Shown here: positions 10,152 to 20,000 of the stretch, piece by piece
Position numbering within the stretch: position 1 is the first letter of the stretch
Layout of the letters: each line of letters opens with the position of its first letter
Origin: Phytophthora colocasiae
Lineage: Eukaryota; Oomycota; Peronosporomycetes; Peronosporales; Peronosporaceae
Length of the DNA: 64,000 nucleotides
Reading direction: 5' to 3'
Assembly: GCA_018806915.1 (NCBI GenBank)
Contig: JAGKQI010000053.1
Span: forward strand, 434,001-498,000
Made by a program: the position numbers and the translations under genes
The notes under the pieces: generated by a model
What the model was told of the DNA's origin: nothing
What the model saw: the letters and a program-made list of their open reading frames with translations, nothing else
The model's database searches: none

Positions 10152-11420
10152 GAGGCATTTCTCTTCTTCCGTAGCCTGATCACGCTGGAACGCTGACTTG
10201 ACCTTACCGATCCAGGCCCGAGCGCGATCTTCGTCCAGATCTTTACCCGCGAAATCTTTGAGATCCGATATCGCTGAGATCCGGACCCGCTGGATCATCG
10301 ACGATCCTCCTTGACCGATCGCCGCGGATGCGATCGCTGCTCGGCTCGACATCTGCCCACCGGAACTCGGTATGCCCAGTTCGTCTGGATCGTATTCCCA
10401 TGCATCGGGATCTGAGGCGGTAACAGACTCCATATCAACATCCAACTCCCCTTTTATCGGCGATCGGGGTGTCGCGAGACTCCGTTCCTTTAAGAAACGA
10501 TCCATCGCCATTTGGAAGTAGTCGTCCAACTTGTTGCTCGATCCAGTGGAATTAGTTGTCGGCACGGTCTGGTCTGTCCGGATCCGGCGATTTTCTTGCT
10601 GATCAGGCGTTTTGGCCTCCAGTTTCGCAGCCACCGATCGTGCATCTTGTTTCTTCATACGCGATTTCAGGAACTTCGCACCGGAAGGGCCCAACGACAT
10701 GCGTTGCAGCCTTCTCGGGCTGTCGGAGTCTGGTTCCGAGGTCGCTGACGCGTAGCATGACGATCCGGTCCGATAGCCTGGGTCGGGCGTCAGTGGGCGC
10801 TCGCCGACCAAGATCTTGAGGGAGTCGAACAGATCACGGGTCGCAGATTGAATCGCTTGCAGTTCCAAATCAAATAGAGAGTTTGGGTCGAACTCTCCAG
10901 CCACTAAACCAGCTTCTTGGAGCAGATCAAGTAGAATCTTCACCGCGTTCAGGCGGTCCGAGTTAGTCCGGGGCTTCGACACCGGGCCGGTGAGGTTACC
11001 GATCTGGCGGACTTGTATGATCGTAAGAACAGGATCGTTAAGCAAGGTCTCGCTTAGCCTCTTCCTGTTGTAGGCCTGCTCGATCGCGTCCTTGGTGATC
11101 GTCAATCCTGGGCTGATCATATCTTCTGGCTCTGAGTCTGGAGCTTTCAATTTCGTCCGGGTGCTCTTGATCTTCTTTTTCTTGGTCGATCTTGAGGCAA
11201 CAGTGGACTTGGTGAGCAGATTAGGTTTCAGCTTTGCTGATTCCTTATCGCTCGTGTGCGGATCTCGATTCTCATCGAGATCCGCAATGGCCCTCGAAGG
11301 GGCCTTGGGAGGAATTCGAGGTTTTTCTTCAAGATCTGGATTGCGATCCAGGTCTGCCTCGTGCCTGTCAGTAGAGATCCTCCCAGAACTCTGCTGATCG
11401 GTGGATCTTTCTGTTTTCAT
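10125..11420 (-). pseudogene. gypsy-1 gag N-terminal half
   Basis: I chose the ATG at 11420; the frame is open a further 33 bases upstream but without ATG. The product starts with a highly charged, Lys/Arg/Asp-rich disordered region and continues through helical segments to the beginning of the capsid fold (DLKDFAGKDLDEDRARAWIGKV). Sense is lost after ATEEEKCL, where an 11-bp duplication shifts the frame; the capsid continues at 10151 in another frame. Upstream only about 90 bases separate it from an LTR-like repeat in the opposite orientation, so its own 5' LTR is missing. Confidence 0.8.
10141..10162. repeat. 11-bp tandem duplication disrupting gag
   Basis: The 11-mer GAGGCATTTCT occurs twice in a row (10141-10151 and 10152-10162). 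Translating across a single copy gives the uninterrupted capsid sense EEKCLTFAD. With two copies the frame changes and terminates soon after. This is a simple slippage-type lesion that explains why gag is in two frames. Confidence 0.9.
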
Positions 11421-11544
11421 CGGTGCCTCCGTCGATCCAACCTTCGTAGGCACTTCTTCCCCTTGTTCTTCTTTTATCTTGACATCTTCTTGGGACTCAC
11501 GGTGCTATCCGAAGTCACCAGAAGATCCGGGCACGCGCACCATT

Positions 11545-12239
11545 GTGGTGGAGCGGATCTGGCCAAAATCTGGTTGAGGCCGATCGCGATCGCCACTTGC
11601 GCCCAGACACCGACTAACGGAGGGGGTCCCCCGATGATCCGTGATCTTGCTGCGTGTAGTGTTCACCTTGTGTACCCGTCGGTAGGCGGGTTACGCTCTT
11701 CCAGGTGATTTCTGAAGATGTCTTGGGACGAGAAGAATGTCTTGGGTGACGCAGGGGCGTGAGATAGCGTGGGAATACTTCACTCTACCTCGGAGGGGTT
11801 GATCCGGGTCGTGGGCGAGTTCTCGAGCCTTGATCCGGTCGCCTGGTCTTCGATCCAGGTCTTCCAAAGGTCCAATGTTGGGGATCTGGTCCCTTCCTTT
11901 GCGATGCTTGCCGCTTCCTATAGCGGGTGTCTTGATGGGTTGAGAGTCGACGAGATCGTCAGGCCAAGCAGCCAATTCCTTCCGATCCGTAGTTCGCACG
12001 TAAAGGATAGATCACTAGATAGGGTAAAACTGGCCAATGTATTATCCAGAATTAACCTCTGTGCTAGATCTCTTCTCCTTACCTTCTTGATGCTGGTGGG
12101 CCAATGTAATTCCCGGTTCCAGTCTTGGATGAAGGCACTTGTGAGGTCCAGAGCAAATTCGATTCTGTTTATGGTTATTCCTATGTCTACTAGTCCCATC
12201 CTCATCTGCTATCCTACGATCACCTGACATCCGGCTACA
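11545..12239 (+). repeat. LTR-like repeat of gypsy-1 (right, plus orientation)
   Basis: This 695-bp block begins TGTGGTGGAGCGG and ends GGCTACA on the plus strand. It is the inverted partner of 7442-8129. The two flank the gag-protease fragment in opposite orientations, which a single LTR retrotransposon cannot produce. It therefore marks a second, oppositely oriented element or a rearrangement. The immediate flanks (ACCAT before, CAACT after) are not a target duplication. Confidence 0.7.
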
Positions 12240-12960
12240 CAACTGCTCCTCCGATCCTCGATCTCGATCTCACCTAACCCTTGATCATCGATCTCGATCA
12301 TCGATCTCGATCTCGATTGGCAGTCTTGATCAGCTGCTCTGAACAGTAGTCTTGACCGTAGCCTTGATCGGCCAGCTTGAACAATGGTCCTGATCGGCAA
12401 TCTTCTCACTTGATCTCGTATCTCCGCACCACCGATATTTTAAGATCGCGATCTCCCTGCACTTGAGCATCGCTCCCCCGCGCGACTGATGCTGCCGCCA
12501 TTGTTCGAACCAGAAATCACCTCTTGGGATGACCTCCGCATGACTGCTTCCTTGGGTACTCTTCGAATCTCCTTCGGCTTAACACGGTGTGTAGCGTCAC
12601 TGATCTTGTGCGATTCACACTGATCGTTGGATATCGGCCCCCTTCTTCGGCGGCATCTCACGATCAGGTTGTCGTCGATCCACAGCAGATCGTGTGTCCT
12701 GATCTGCCGCTGCTTTGGTCTCCTTCTCCCCGCCACTACGTGAGACCTTACGACGGGGCTCTCTGATCGCTTAGTCTCACTCGACCAAGACGCCATCCAT
12801 CATCCACTTGCGGAGAGATCAAGGCGATTACCGATCCGGGTCCATTCGTCAGCCGTCATTCGCGCAATCTGGGGTCATCAACCGGTATCTTGCCACGCCA
12901 GAGGCCACTGTCGCTTGATCCGACTCTCTCTGGGCCTGACGTTGCCTTTTCTCGGATTTA
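12240..12960. other. GATC-rich sequence, no gene recognised
   Basis: This stretch follows the plus-oriented LTR-like repeat and keeps the high GATC density, including runs of GATCTCGATC near 12255-12315. A minus-strand frame of 118 codons (12440-12796) is Arg/Ser-rich and looks like a composition-driven frame rather than a protein. The GATC enrichment stops abruptly at about 12960, which I take as the edge of gypsy-1-type material. Confidence 0.45.
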
Positions 12961-13643
12961 TTATTCGCGCTTCACCACAGGCTCATAACCTGAGACGTGC
13001 TGTGTGCCTTGTAGTTATCGTCAGCGTGACGTAGGCTCCAGCAGCACGTATACTTTAAGGAAGAGCAAGATAGACGAGGTGGAAGGCAGGGAGTTGCCTG
13101 GCAGAATGCCGCAGCAGGAACAACCAAGGTGAGGAGCTTGAGTACTCGCTGGTACGATTGGAAGTGAGAGCAGAGCTGCGCCGCAGCCCGCTCCTCAACC
13201 TTGGGACCCATGATGTATTTAATTAGCAGTTGCTAACCACTCTCGTTGTTCTATCTAGCTGCAGGTGCTGGTGCTGAGGATTTGGGCGGTTGCAACCGAC
13301 ATGAGAGGCTGCGCCACTCATCATCGCAGGAGGAATGTGGAGTACAATCGCGTACGCGATGTTGTGGCCGCTGTTACACGTCGGTGCCAGCACTGCTCGC
13401 TCACTGGTACACTCTGGTACCTCACACACTGGTGTACGCACCACAAAGCTACGCACTTGGCAGGCGTTCGAGTCCCTCCGGGGACTTACTATCCAGATGA
13501 TAAGAAATGATTAGCATTCGAAAATTCAATATCCCATTCAAACAATTCACAATCACAATCAAAACCTTCAGAAGTCAATAGCCAAGCCAAGTACATTTCA
13601 ATTTCCTTTCCTGTTTCTTCTCGTACCCAGGATTACAAGAAAT
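12961..13643. other. Unassigned sequence between gypsy-1 and a LINE fragment
   Basis: Composition changes sharply here relative to the GATC-rich block. Short frames exist on both strands (for example plus 13265-13510, with several Cys and His residues) but none has recognisable domains. I see no terminal repeats, tRNA-like folds or clear promoter. Confidence 0.4.
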
Positions 13644-13904
13644 GTGGCAGTCACTATGGGTGCCATGGAGCAAAATTTTCACAGTTGGAGATTGCTACTA
13701 TTCCCGCAGTCACGAGATGTTAATGCGGACTGGAAACAACACCACAAACTACTGTTGATGTTGTGGAGAGTCCACACAGCAATTGCTTTCCATGCTACTT
13801 GGCAGCTACGCAACAAGATTCACTTGGAAACAGAAAAATTGAGCACGTTAAAGTGTGATAAATTCGTTTCATCGACATTACTAACATATCTATCTGCACT
13901 GTGA
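13644..13904 (+). pseudogene. Possible LINE C-terminal fragment (zf-RVT-like tail)
   Basis: The 86-codon frame contains LLLMLWRVHTAIAFHATWQL followed by RNKIHLE. This resembles the C-terminal tail of L1-type reverse transcriptases, where a helix ending in W..RNK.. is common; the LINE at 39674-44650 has the comparable ILWTILRSVTPHCVWTARNK. No RT domain is present upstream, so it would be a short relic. The assignment rests on this motif only. Confidence 0.35.
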
Positions 13905-14099
13905 GGAACTGGAGCTGAATGGCGAAGCAGTGGCTTCAGTTCTTCAGGGAATGGGTTTCGATCCTCCCAAACCAAGACACTCACCCGAATCCAGTGACCG
14001 AATATGGACCCCGGATGTAAACTAAGCTGTCGTAAGTAGATATTACATCGCTAGCGAAACGATAGGTCCACTAAGCAGTTAATCAACTTCTTCTTCCTT
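13905..14099. other. Unassigned spacer before dynein copy A
   Basis: I see nothing recognisable here. Similarity to the other dynein-tail copies begins at about 14100. Confidence 0.4.
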
Positions 14100-14617
14100 C
14101 CAAAGTGCCCCAGTACACGCACGGTTCCGTCGTAAATGCCAAATGACACTTCGTTCAACTCAATTGTGAGCACGACGAACGGGCCCTCCGCATCTAATTC
14201 CTAGTGGAGACTGACGGTATCCAGCACTGGAACGGGTAAACGACGAGTTTTCGTCAGTACGAACTACTGGTGTAGACTAAATTGGGGCGCGCTAGATCGG
14301 ACTGGATTGTCTCCAACAGCATCCACTTGATGCCTCGGTGGCTGCTAGCACCGGAGAAAAAACTGGCTGAATTCGTGCTCAAAGGTTCGCACAAAAACTT
14401 CCTGACGTCGGATCCGTCCAACTCGACCCGTGCTTAACCGCTGCATTAAGTTGACAAATAAACCTCCATCAGGACTCAAGGCGAACTTAAAGCGGAAGGA
14501 ATACATCGAAGAAGCGGAAGGGAAAATCAAGTCGATTCTCTTTGGCTTGTGCCACTTCCACGCTGTCCTCATGGAGCGCAAAATGTACGGGCCGCTGGGC
14601 TTCGACATGATGTAGTA
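14100..14617 (+). pseudogene. Dynein heavy chain tail pseudogene, copy A, part 1
   Basis: From about 14100 the sequence matches dynein copies B (from 29570) and C. The frame around 14345-14617 encodes the AAA6-region helix typical of dynein heavy chains: LAEFVLK, then LTSDPSNS, LNRCIKLTNKPPSGLKANLK and LCHFHAVLMERKMYGPLG. Dynein heavy chains drive axonemal bending in zoospore flagella. Several short deletions relative to copy B shift the frame; for example, 11 bp are missing after KANLKR. The coding sense is then cut by the hAT insertion at 14626. It is a gene relic, not a functional motor. Confidence 0.8.
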
Positions 14618-15401
14618 CATCATTGCAGGGCTACGAAAATAAAATACTCAGTATACGGAGATCAATGTCAACACAGTAATAACTAGTGCAATATCAAGCA
14701 AAACAATAATCCGCAATATTGCACTGTATTGTTAATATGAAACACAGCGAAAACACCCAAAAAGAGATGGGTGCACCGTCGTATATGATACCAAACGACG
14801 TACCCATCGCTTCGTGCCGACGCGAGTGGCTACTCTCTGCATGTAAGTCTGTAGTGTTACTATTGACGTAAGCTGCATTTTCACTAGCTTCCTTGTAAGC
14901 GGGTTTTCAACCTCACACAACGTGAGGTTCCTCTCCACTACCCACCGTAGCCAGTCGTATATGTCGCTCGTGACGGCGTCGACGAACCCGAACGCCTCCA
15001 GGGACGTGAGTTTGCTACACTGGAAGGCTGCGTACTCGCCTGGATGCGTAGGATGCGCAGAGTGTAGGTGCGACATCAAGTTGTGCAGCCTGTACAGCTA
15101 GCTTGCTTGCATGGGAGTTCGCAGATGTTACAGCGGTAGATGCCTGGCTCGAGGGGCGTAAAGAAGAAGGCGGGAAGTTGGCGGGACGTCATGGCAGGCT
15201 TGAGAATAGAGCGATAGTTAGTGGATCATTGCTGTGTCAGGGCGTAAAGAGATGGTTGGGCGTATCCAGGCTTGAATATTTGTATTATTGGGTCAGTATT
15301 ATATTATATTGACTTGGGGTAAAAGCAATAATACGCAATATAATAATAAAAGTGCCGCAATTACGATATTGATATTATTTTTTCGGAGCCCTGCATCATT
15401 G
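14618..15401. mobile_element. 768-bp hAT derivative with 8-bp target duplication
   Basis: The element runs from 14626 (CAGGGCTACGAAAA) to 15393 (TTTTCGGAGCCCTG), giving inverted CAGGGCT-type ends characteristic of hAT transposons. The 8-bp target duplication CATCATTG is perfect at 14618-14625 and 15394-15401. It interrupts dynein copy A between the codons for MM and YPFSL. The ends are AT-rich with CAATATT motifs. The inside holds only a fragment of a hAT transposase on the minus strand, so it is a non-autonomous deletion derivative. Confidence 0.85.
14732..15160 (-). pseudogene. hAT transposase N-terminal fragment inside the 768-bp element
   Basis: Read on the minus strand, the first part gives a broken BED-type zinc finger (RCNICELPCK, with further Cys and the HLHSAHPTH His pair in a shifted frame). 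DWLRWVVERNLTLCEVENPL follows, a block also seen in the hAT fragment at 37465-38064 (MRWVVERNTPLSEVDNEL). The catalytic and dimerisation regions are absent. The fragment supports the hAT classification but cannot encode a transposase. Confidence 0.65.
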
Positions 15402-16285
15402 ATGTACCCCTTCTCGCTCGGCGGCTTGCGTGACTCGGCCATTTTGTCTACAGAACTATCTGGAAAGCTCTGCTGGAGGCAAGATCCCGTGGGCAGACCT
15501 GCGCTACATCTTCGGCGAGATCATGTACGGCGGCCACATTGTGGACGACTTCGATCGGCTGCTGGCCAACACATACCTGGACTTCTACATGCGTGACGAG
15601 CTGCTGGACGAGATGGAGATGTTCCCGTTCGTTGGGGATGAGAAGGGTCCGTCCTTCATGTGTCTCGCTCCGTCATCGTACGACAAGTACTTGGAGCACA
15701 TCGAGACGGAGCTCAAGACGGACTCACCTTTGGCTTTCGGCCTGCATCCAAACGCTGAGATCGACTTCCGTACGACTCAGTCGGAGAATCTCTTCCGGAC
15801 TCTGATGGAGCTGCAGCCTCGAGACGCAGCAGCAGGAGACGCGGCCATGAGTCCGTTGGAACTGGCCAAGCAAGGTTTGGAAATGGTGTTGTCTCGTGTG
15901 GGCGAGAAGAAGTTCGAGTGCGATGAGATTGCACGGAGCTTGGAGGAGATGGGGCCGTACCAGAATGTGTTTATCCAGGAGTGCGAGGCCATGAACGGAT
16001 TGTTGGCTGAAGTGGTGCGCTCGCTGAATGAATTGTCCCTGGGGTTTGCAGGCGAACTCACCATGTCGGACGCCATGGAGGCTGTGCAGGAGAGTCTGTT
16101 CCTGGATCGAGTGCCCAAGTCGTGGGAGAAGCTTGCCTTCCCGTCGATGCGTCCGCTTGGGTCTTGGCTGACGAACCTCGAAGCTCGACCGCAACAACTG
16201 GAGGAATGGACGCAGAACCCGGCCGACATCCCTCGCGTTACGAGGCTGTCAGGTATGATCAACCCGCAGTCGTTCTTGACGGCTA
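15402..16285 (+). pseudogene. Dynein heavy chain tail pseudogene, copy A, part 2
   Basis: This resumes at YPFSLGGLRD and encodes the dynein C-terminal region: LRYIFGEIMYGG, LDFYMRDELLDEMEMFPF, EIDFRTTQSENLFRTLMEL, PKSWEKLAFPSMRPLGSW and the ILDEMTQ-like TQNPADIPRV stretch. One extra T near 15445 shifts the frame relative to copy B. The frame at 15430-16285 is otherwise long and coherent. It ends in the middle of LTAIMQV where an insert begins at 16286; the continuation is found at 22276. Confidence 0.85.
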
Positions 16286-16649
16286 TTATTTTTATTTTTA
16301 GCGGTCAACGCCAGAAGCGCTCAGGGCGAGCTCTGCATCAGCCCCGCATACCGGGCGTGTACTCGGCGGCTCCGGCTGCCGTCCTCGCGATCTAAACTTT
16401 GACTGTTTAAGCTTCCTAGTGTTTTCATGCCAGTCCGGCTATCTGGGTATGCATTTGGTAGATCTGCTCAGCAGGTCCACGTGGTCAGAGTATCTGGGTC
16501 TCCTTCCTATCTCTTCAGTTCCTCATCTTGCCGGGTAGCTACAGCACGATGCGGTCCATTCAGATCCAGTAGCTGGATCCTCACTAATCCGAAGATTTCG
16601 TCATCCAATAGTCCTCCGCGTTCGTCACTTTCGCTCCTTCACTATTATC
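16286..16649. other. Left arm of an unclassified insert in dynein copy A
   Basis: The insert begins TATTTTTATTTTTAGCGG directly after TTGACGGCTAT. The same 11 bases, TTGACGGCTAT, recur at about 22275-22286 where dynein resumes, so they look like a target duplication. No terminal inverted repeat is evident between the two arms. Copia-1 later inserted within this arm at 16650. The class is unknown. Confidence 0.45.
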
Positions 16650-16654
16650 CACAA

Positions 16655-17069
16655 AATTGAGAGTATAGCGAACGAGGCTTGATAGTGAAGTGAGTAGGAG
16701 GAAGTAAATCCAAAAGTGAGTTTATTGAGTTAGCCCGCATTCACTAATCTACCCTTGCTCTCCTTGAGCTCCCCTTGTAGACCTTTGTGAAACTGGAACG
16801 CTTGATGTAACGGGAACGCCTTGTGAAACGGGAACGCTTGATGTAACGGGAACGATTGATGTAACGGGAACGATTTGTGCACATCTTGAGATCAGCAAAT
16901 TGAAGTTCTCGTCCAATCAGAATAGTGTATCCAAGGTAGACCGCCAATCGTATTGCAGCATCCACGCGTCTTCCACTGTTGTCCTCACTTGGCACGCGTT
17001 GTGCGCGTGAAAGCTGCGTGCTTCGAGGTAGGGACCCAGTATAGGAGACGGCGAAGTGCAATCTCAACA
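16655..17069 (-). repeat. copia-1 3' LTR
   Basis: This 415-bp LTR reads TGTTGAGATTG at its start and CTCTCAATT at its end on the minus strand. It contains five tandem 18-bp units of the type CGTTCCCGTTACATCAAG around 16788-16880. It is followed on the left by the target duplication CACAA. Confidence 0.93.
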
Positions 17070-17075
17070 CCCCAC

Positions 17076-20000
17076 TCAATTCGACGTCTCGAACTTGGGA
17101 ATGACGTTGCTGCGTTCCATCAAGTAGCGCAACGTCTTGGAAGAGAGGCCCTTGGTCAAGTAGTCCGCTAGTTGGTTCTTAGACTCCTGGTAGGTCAGCT
17201 CAACCTCGCCACTGGCAATCTTCTCTCGGATGAAATGGTAGCGAATGTCGATGTGCTTGGTGCGAGCTTGATAACCGACATTCTTCGCCAAAGCCATGGC
17301 ACCCTGGTTGTCCTCGTAGATCACCGTAGGGTCCACTTGCTTTGCACCAATGTCCTTGAGTAGTCGCCGCAGCCATACTACTTCTTTGATGCACTCACTC
17401 AGAGCCATGTACTCTGCCTCAGTAGAACTCAGTGCGACCGTCTTCTGGAACGTCGAACGCCACACCACCGGAGCACCACACATCATGAGCATCATTCCGC
17501 TCACTGAGCGTCTGTCGTCACGGTTACCGGCCCAGTCAGCATCCGAGTAAGCCGTCATCTCAGTTCCCAGTAGGCCATCGTACATGATACCCACTTCCTT
17601 GGTCTTCAGCAGGTAGCGCACCACCTTGATTCCCGCATTCCAATGCGCCTCACCTGGGTTTACCAGGAAGCGACTCAACTTGGCAACAGCAACCGCAATG
17701 TCAGGTCGTGTTCCGCATGTCAGATACATGAGGCTACCGATGAGCGATCGGTAGGGCCTTGACTTCATCTTGGCCTTGCACTCCTCTGTCTGCGTGCCGT
17801 CGTCCTTGGTCAAGTGAAGACTTGGATCCAGTGGCATCAGGCTTGGCTTCGCGTTTTCTTGACCGAATTTCTTGATGATCGACTCTGTATATGCGCGTTG
17901 AGAGATGGCCAATGTTTTATTGTCCATATCGTAGTCGATCTCAATCCCGAGAATAAATCGAGCGCGTCCGAGGTCCTTGATCCGGAATTTGTCCGCGATG
18001 CCAGCCTTCACTGACGCGATGACACCCTTGTCCTTTGAAGCAATCAGCATGTCGTCGACGTAAAGACACACGATACATTCATCGTCACCATCACCTCGGG
18101 TGTATACACAGGGATCAGCATCAGCCGCCTTGAAACCCATGTCTTTTAAGTGACCATCGATCGTCTCGTTCCAAACACGAGATGCTTGCTTCAGGCCATA
18201 CAAACTTTGCAGGAGTAGGCAGACGACGTCTTCTTCACCTTCAGCATCGGCCATCGTCAGGAGCTCACGCAGACCTTCAGGCAATTCCATGTAAATCTCT
18301 TCGTCGAGCTTTCCATACAGGAACGCCGTATCCACGTCGCATTGCTCGATCTCAAATCCTTCAGCACAGCACTTAGCCAGCACAGCACGGATCGAATTCA
18401 GGTATGCCACTGGCGCGTACGTCTCTTCATAGTCAATCCCGTGACGCTGAGAGTACCCCTTGGCGACGAGACGAGCCTTGTGCCGGGTCACTTCTCCTTT
18501 CTCGTTGCGCTTCAACGCGAACACCCACCGACATCCGATCGGGCGCTGGTGAGCCGGTCTTGGTACCATCTTCCATGTCTTGTTTGCAGTAAGTGACTCC
18601 AATTCACTTGCAATTGCCTTCTTCCATTCATCGCTGTCCTCGCCTGACGTCGCCTCTGTATACGTCTTGGGGACTTCCTCCGATGCAGCCATAGCTTGGC
18701 CACCTTCAAGTGCGAGCAGTTCGCCACTTGGTTTAACCCTTTCTTGTGTCATCTTCTGACGCTTGGTCCCCGTGGTTGACGGCAGGATAATCTGCTTCTT
18801 GGTTGCGCCAGCCTCTTCAGGATCGTCAATTTCGTCGATGTTACGAGTACGCGAACGAGTAATCATGGGATGGGTGGACTCGTAAGGGATGATTTGACTG
18901 TTCACGTCACGTTGAAGTGGAATGACGTCAGCACCTTTAACAACGACCGGAACAATCTCCATTGAACCCTTGGACGGTTGTCCACTCATGACAGGCACGT
19001 TGGTTGCTGGTTCATCTTCATCCTGTACCATGAGGTGCTGGGGATTGGTCGTTTCGATGAACTTCACAGTGCGAACGATTTGCACCTTACCCGTTGACAC
19101 ATTGAGGACTCGGTAGCCCTTCACACCATCCTCGTATCCAAGGAAACGACATGTGAACGCTTTGGCATCCAACTTGCGACGCTTCTCGTCGGGGATGTGA
19201 GCGTAGCCAAGAGCACCAAACACCTTGACGTTCCTGAGCTGTGGCTTCGATTTGTGCACAATCTCGAACGGTGTCTTCACAGTCACCGAGTTGGGGATCC
19301 GATTGATGATCCACGCAGCAGTGTTGACCGCCTCGGCCCACCACTTCTTGTTGACGCTCTCATGGTAGAGCAGACAACGAGCCATCTCCACGAGGCTCCG
19401 GTTCATGCGCTCAGCCAGACCGTTCTGCTGAGGCGTGTATGGCACCGTCTTCTCATGCTTGATGCCATGCTGGTTGAGGAACGCCTTGAACTGGCGACCG
19501 GTGTATTCACCACCATTGTCCGAACGCAGACGCTTGATACTCTTGCCCGTAGCGTTCTCCATCGCTGCCTTGTAGATTTTGAACTTGGACAGCACCTCCG
19601 ACTTCGCTTTCATGAAGTGGACGGTCACGTGACGTGAGTAGTCGTCAATGAATGTCACAACGTACGTGCAACCACCAGGTGTCCTCGTCTGCATCGGACC
19701 CATCACGTCCGTATGCACCAGTTCAAGCACACCTGTACTCTTGACGACCTTCTCCGGATGCCTTGGATAGTCGTCAGCTTTCATCTTGCCCATGCAGCAG
19801 CCAGCGCATACGTCGTCCCCAGGGACTCCTCCCGTAATGCGAGGCACTCCTTCTGCCATGGTAAGTAGTTTCTCATAACGCTTGAACGGGATGTGGCCGA
19901 GTCGGGCGTGCACAACAGCCCATGGCTCCTTACGAGTGGTCGTTGCAGCATGACACACCTCGTCACCCACTGTCTTCAGCTTGTAGACATTTCCACAGCG

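Noticed and set aside
12440..12796. 118-codon minus-strand frame in the GATC-rich block
   Set aside because: Arg/Ser-rich composition, no motif and no homologous frame nearby.
13265..13510. Cys/His-containing plus-strand frame as a possible zinc-finger gene
   Set aside because: Spacing of Cys and His fits no known finger and two overlapping frames look equally plausible.
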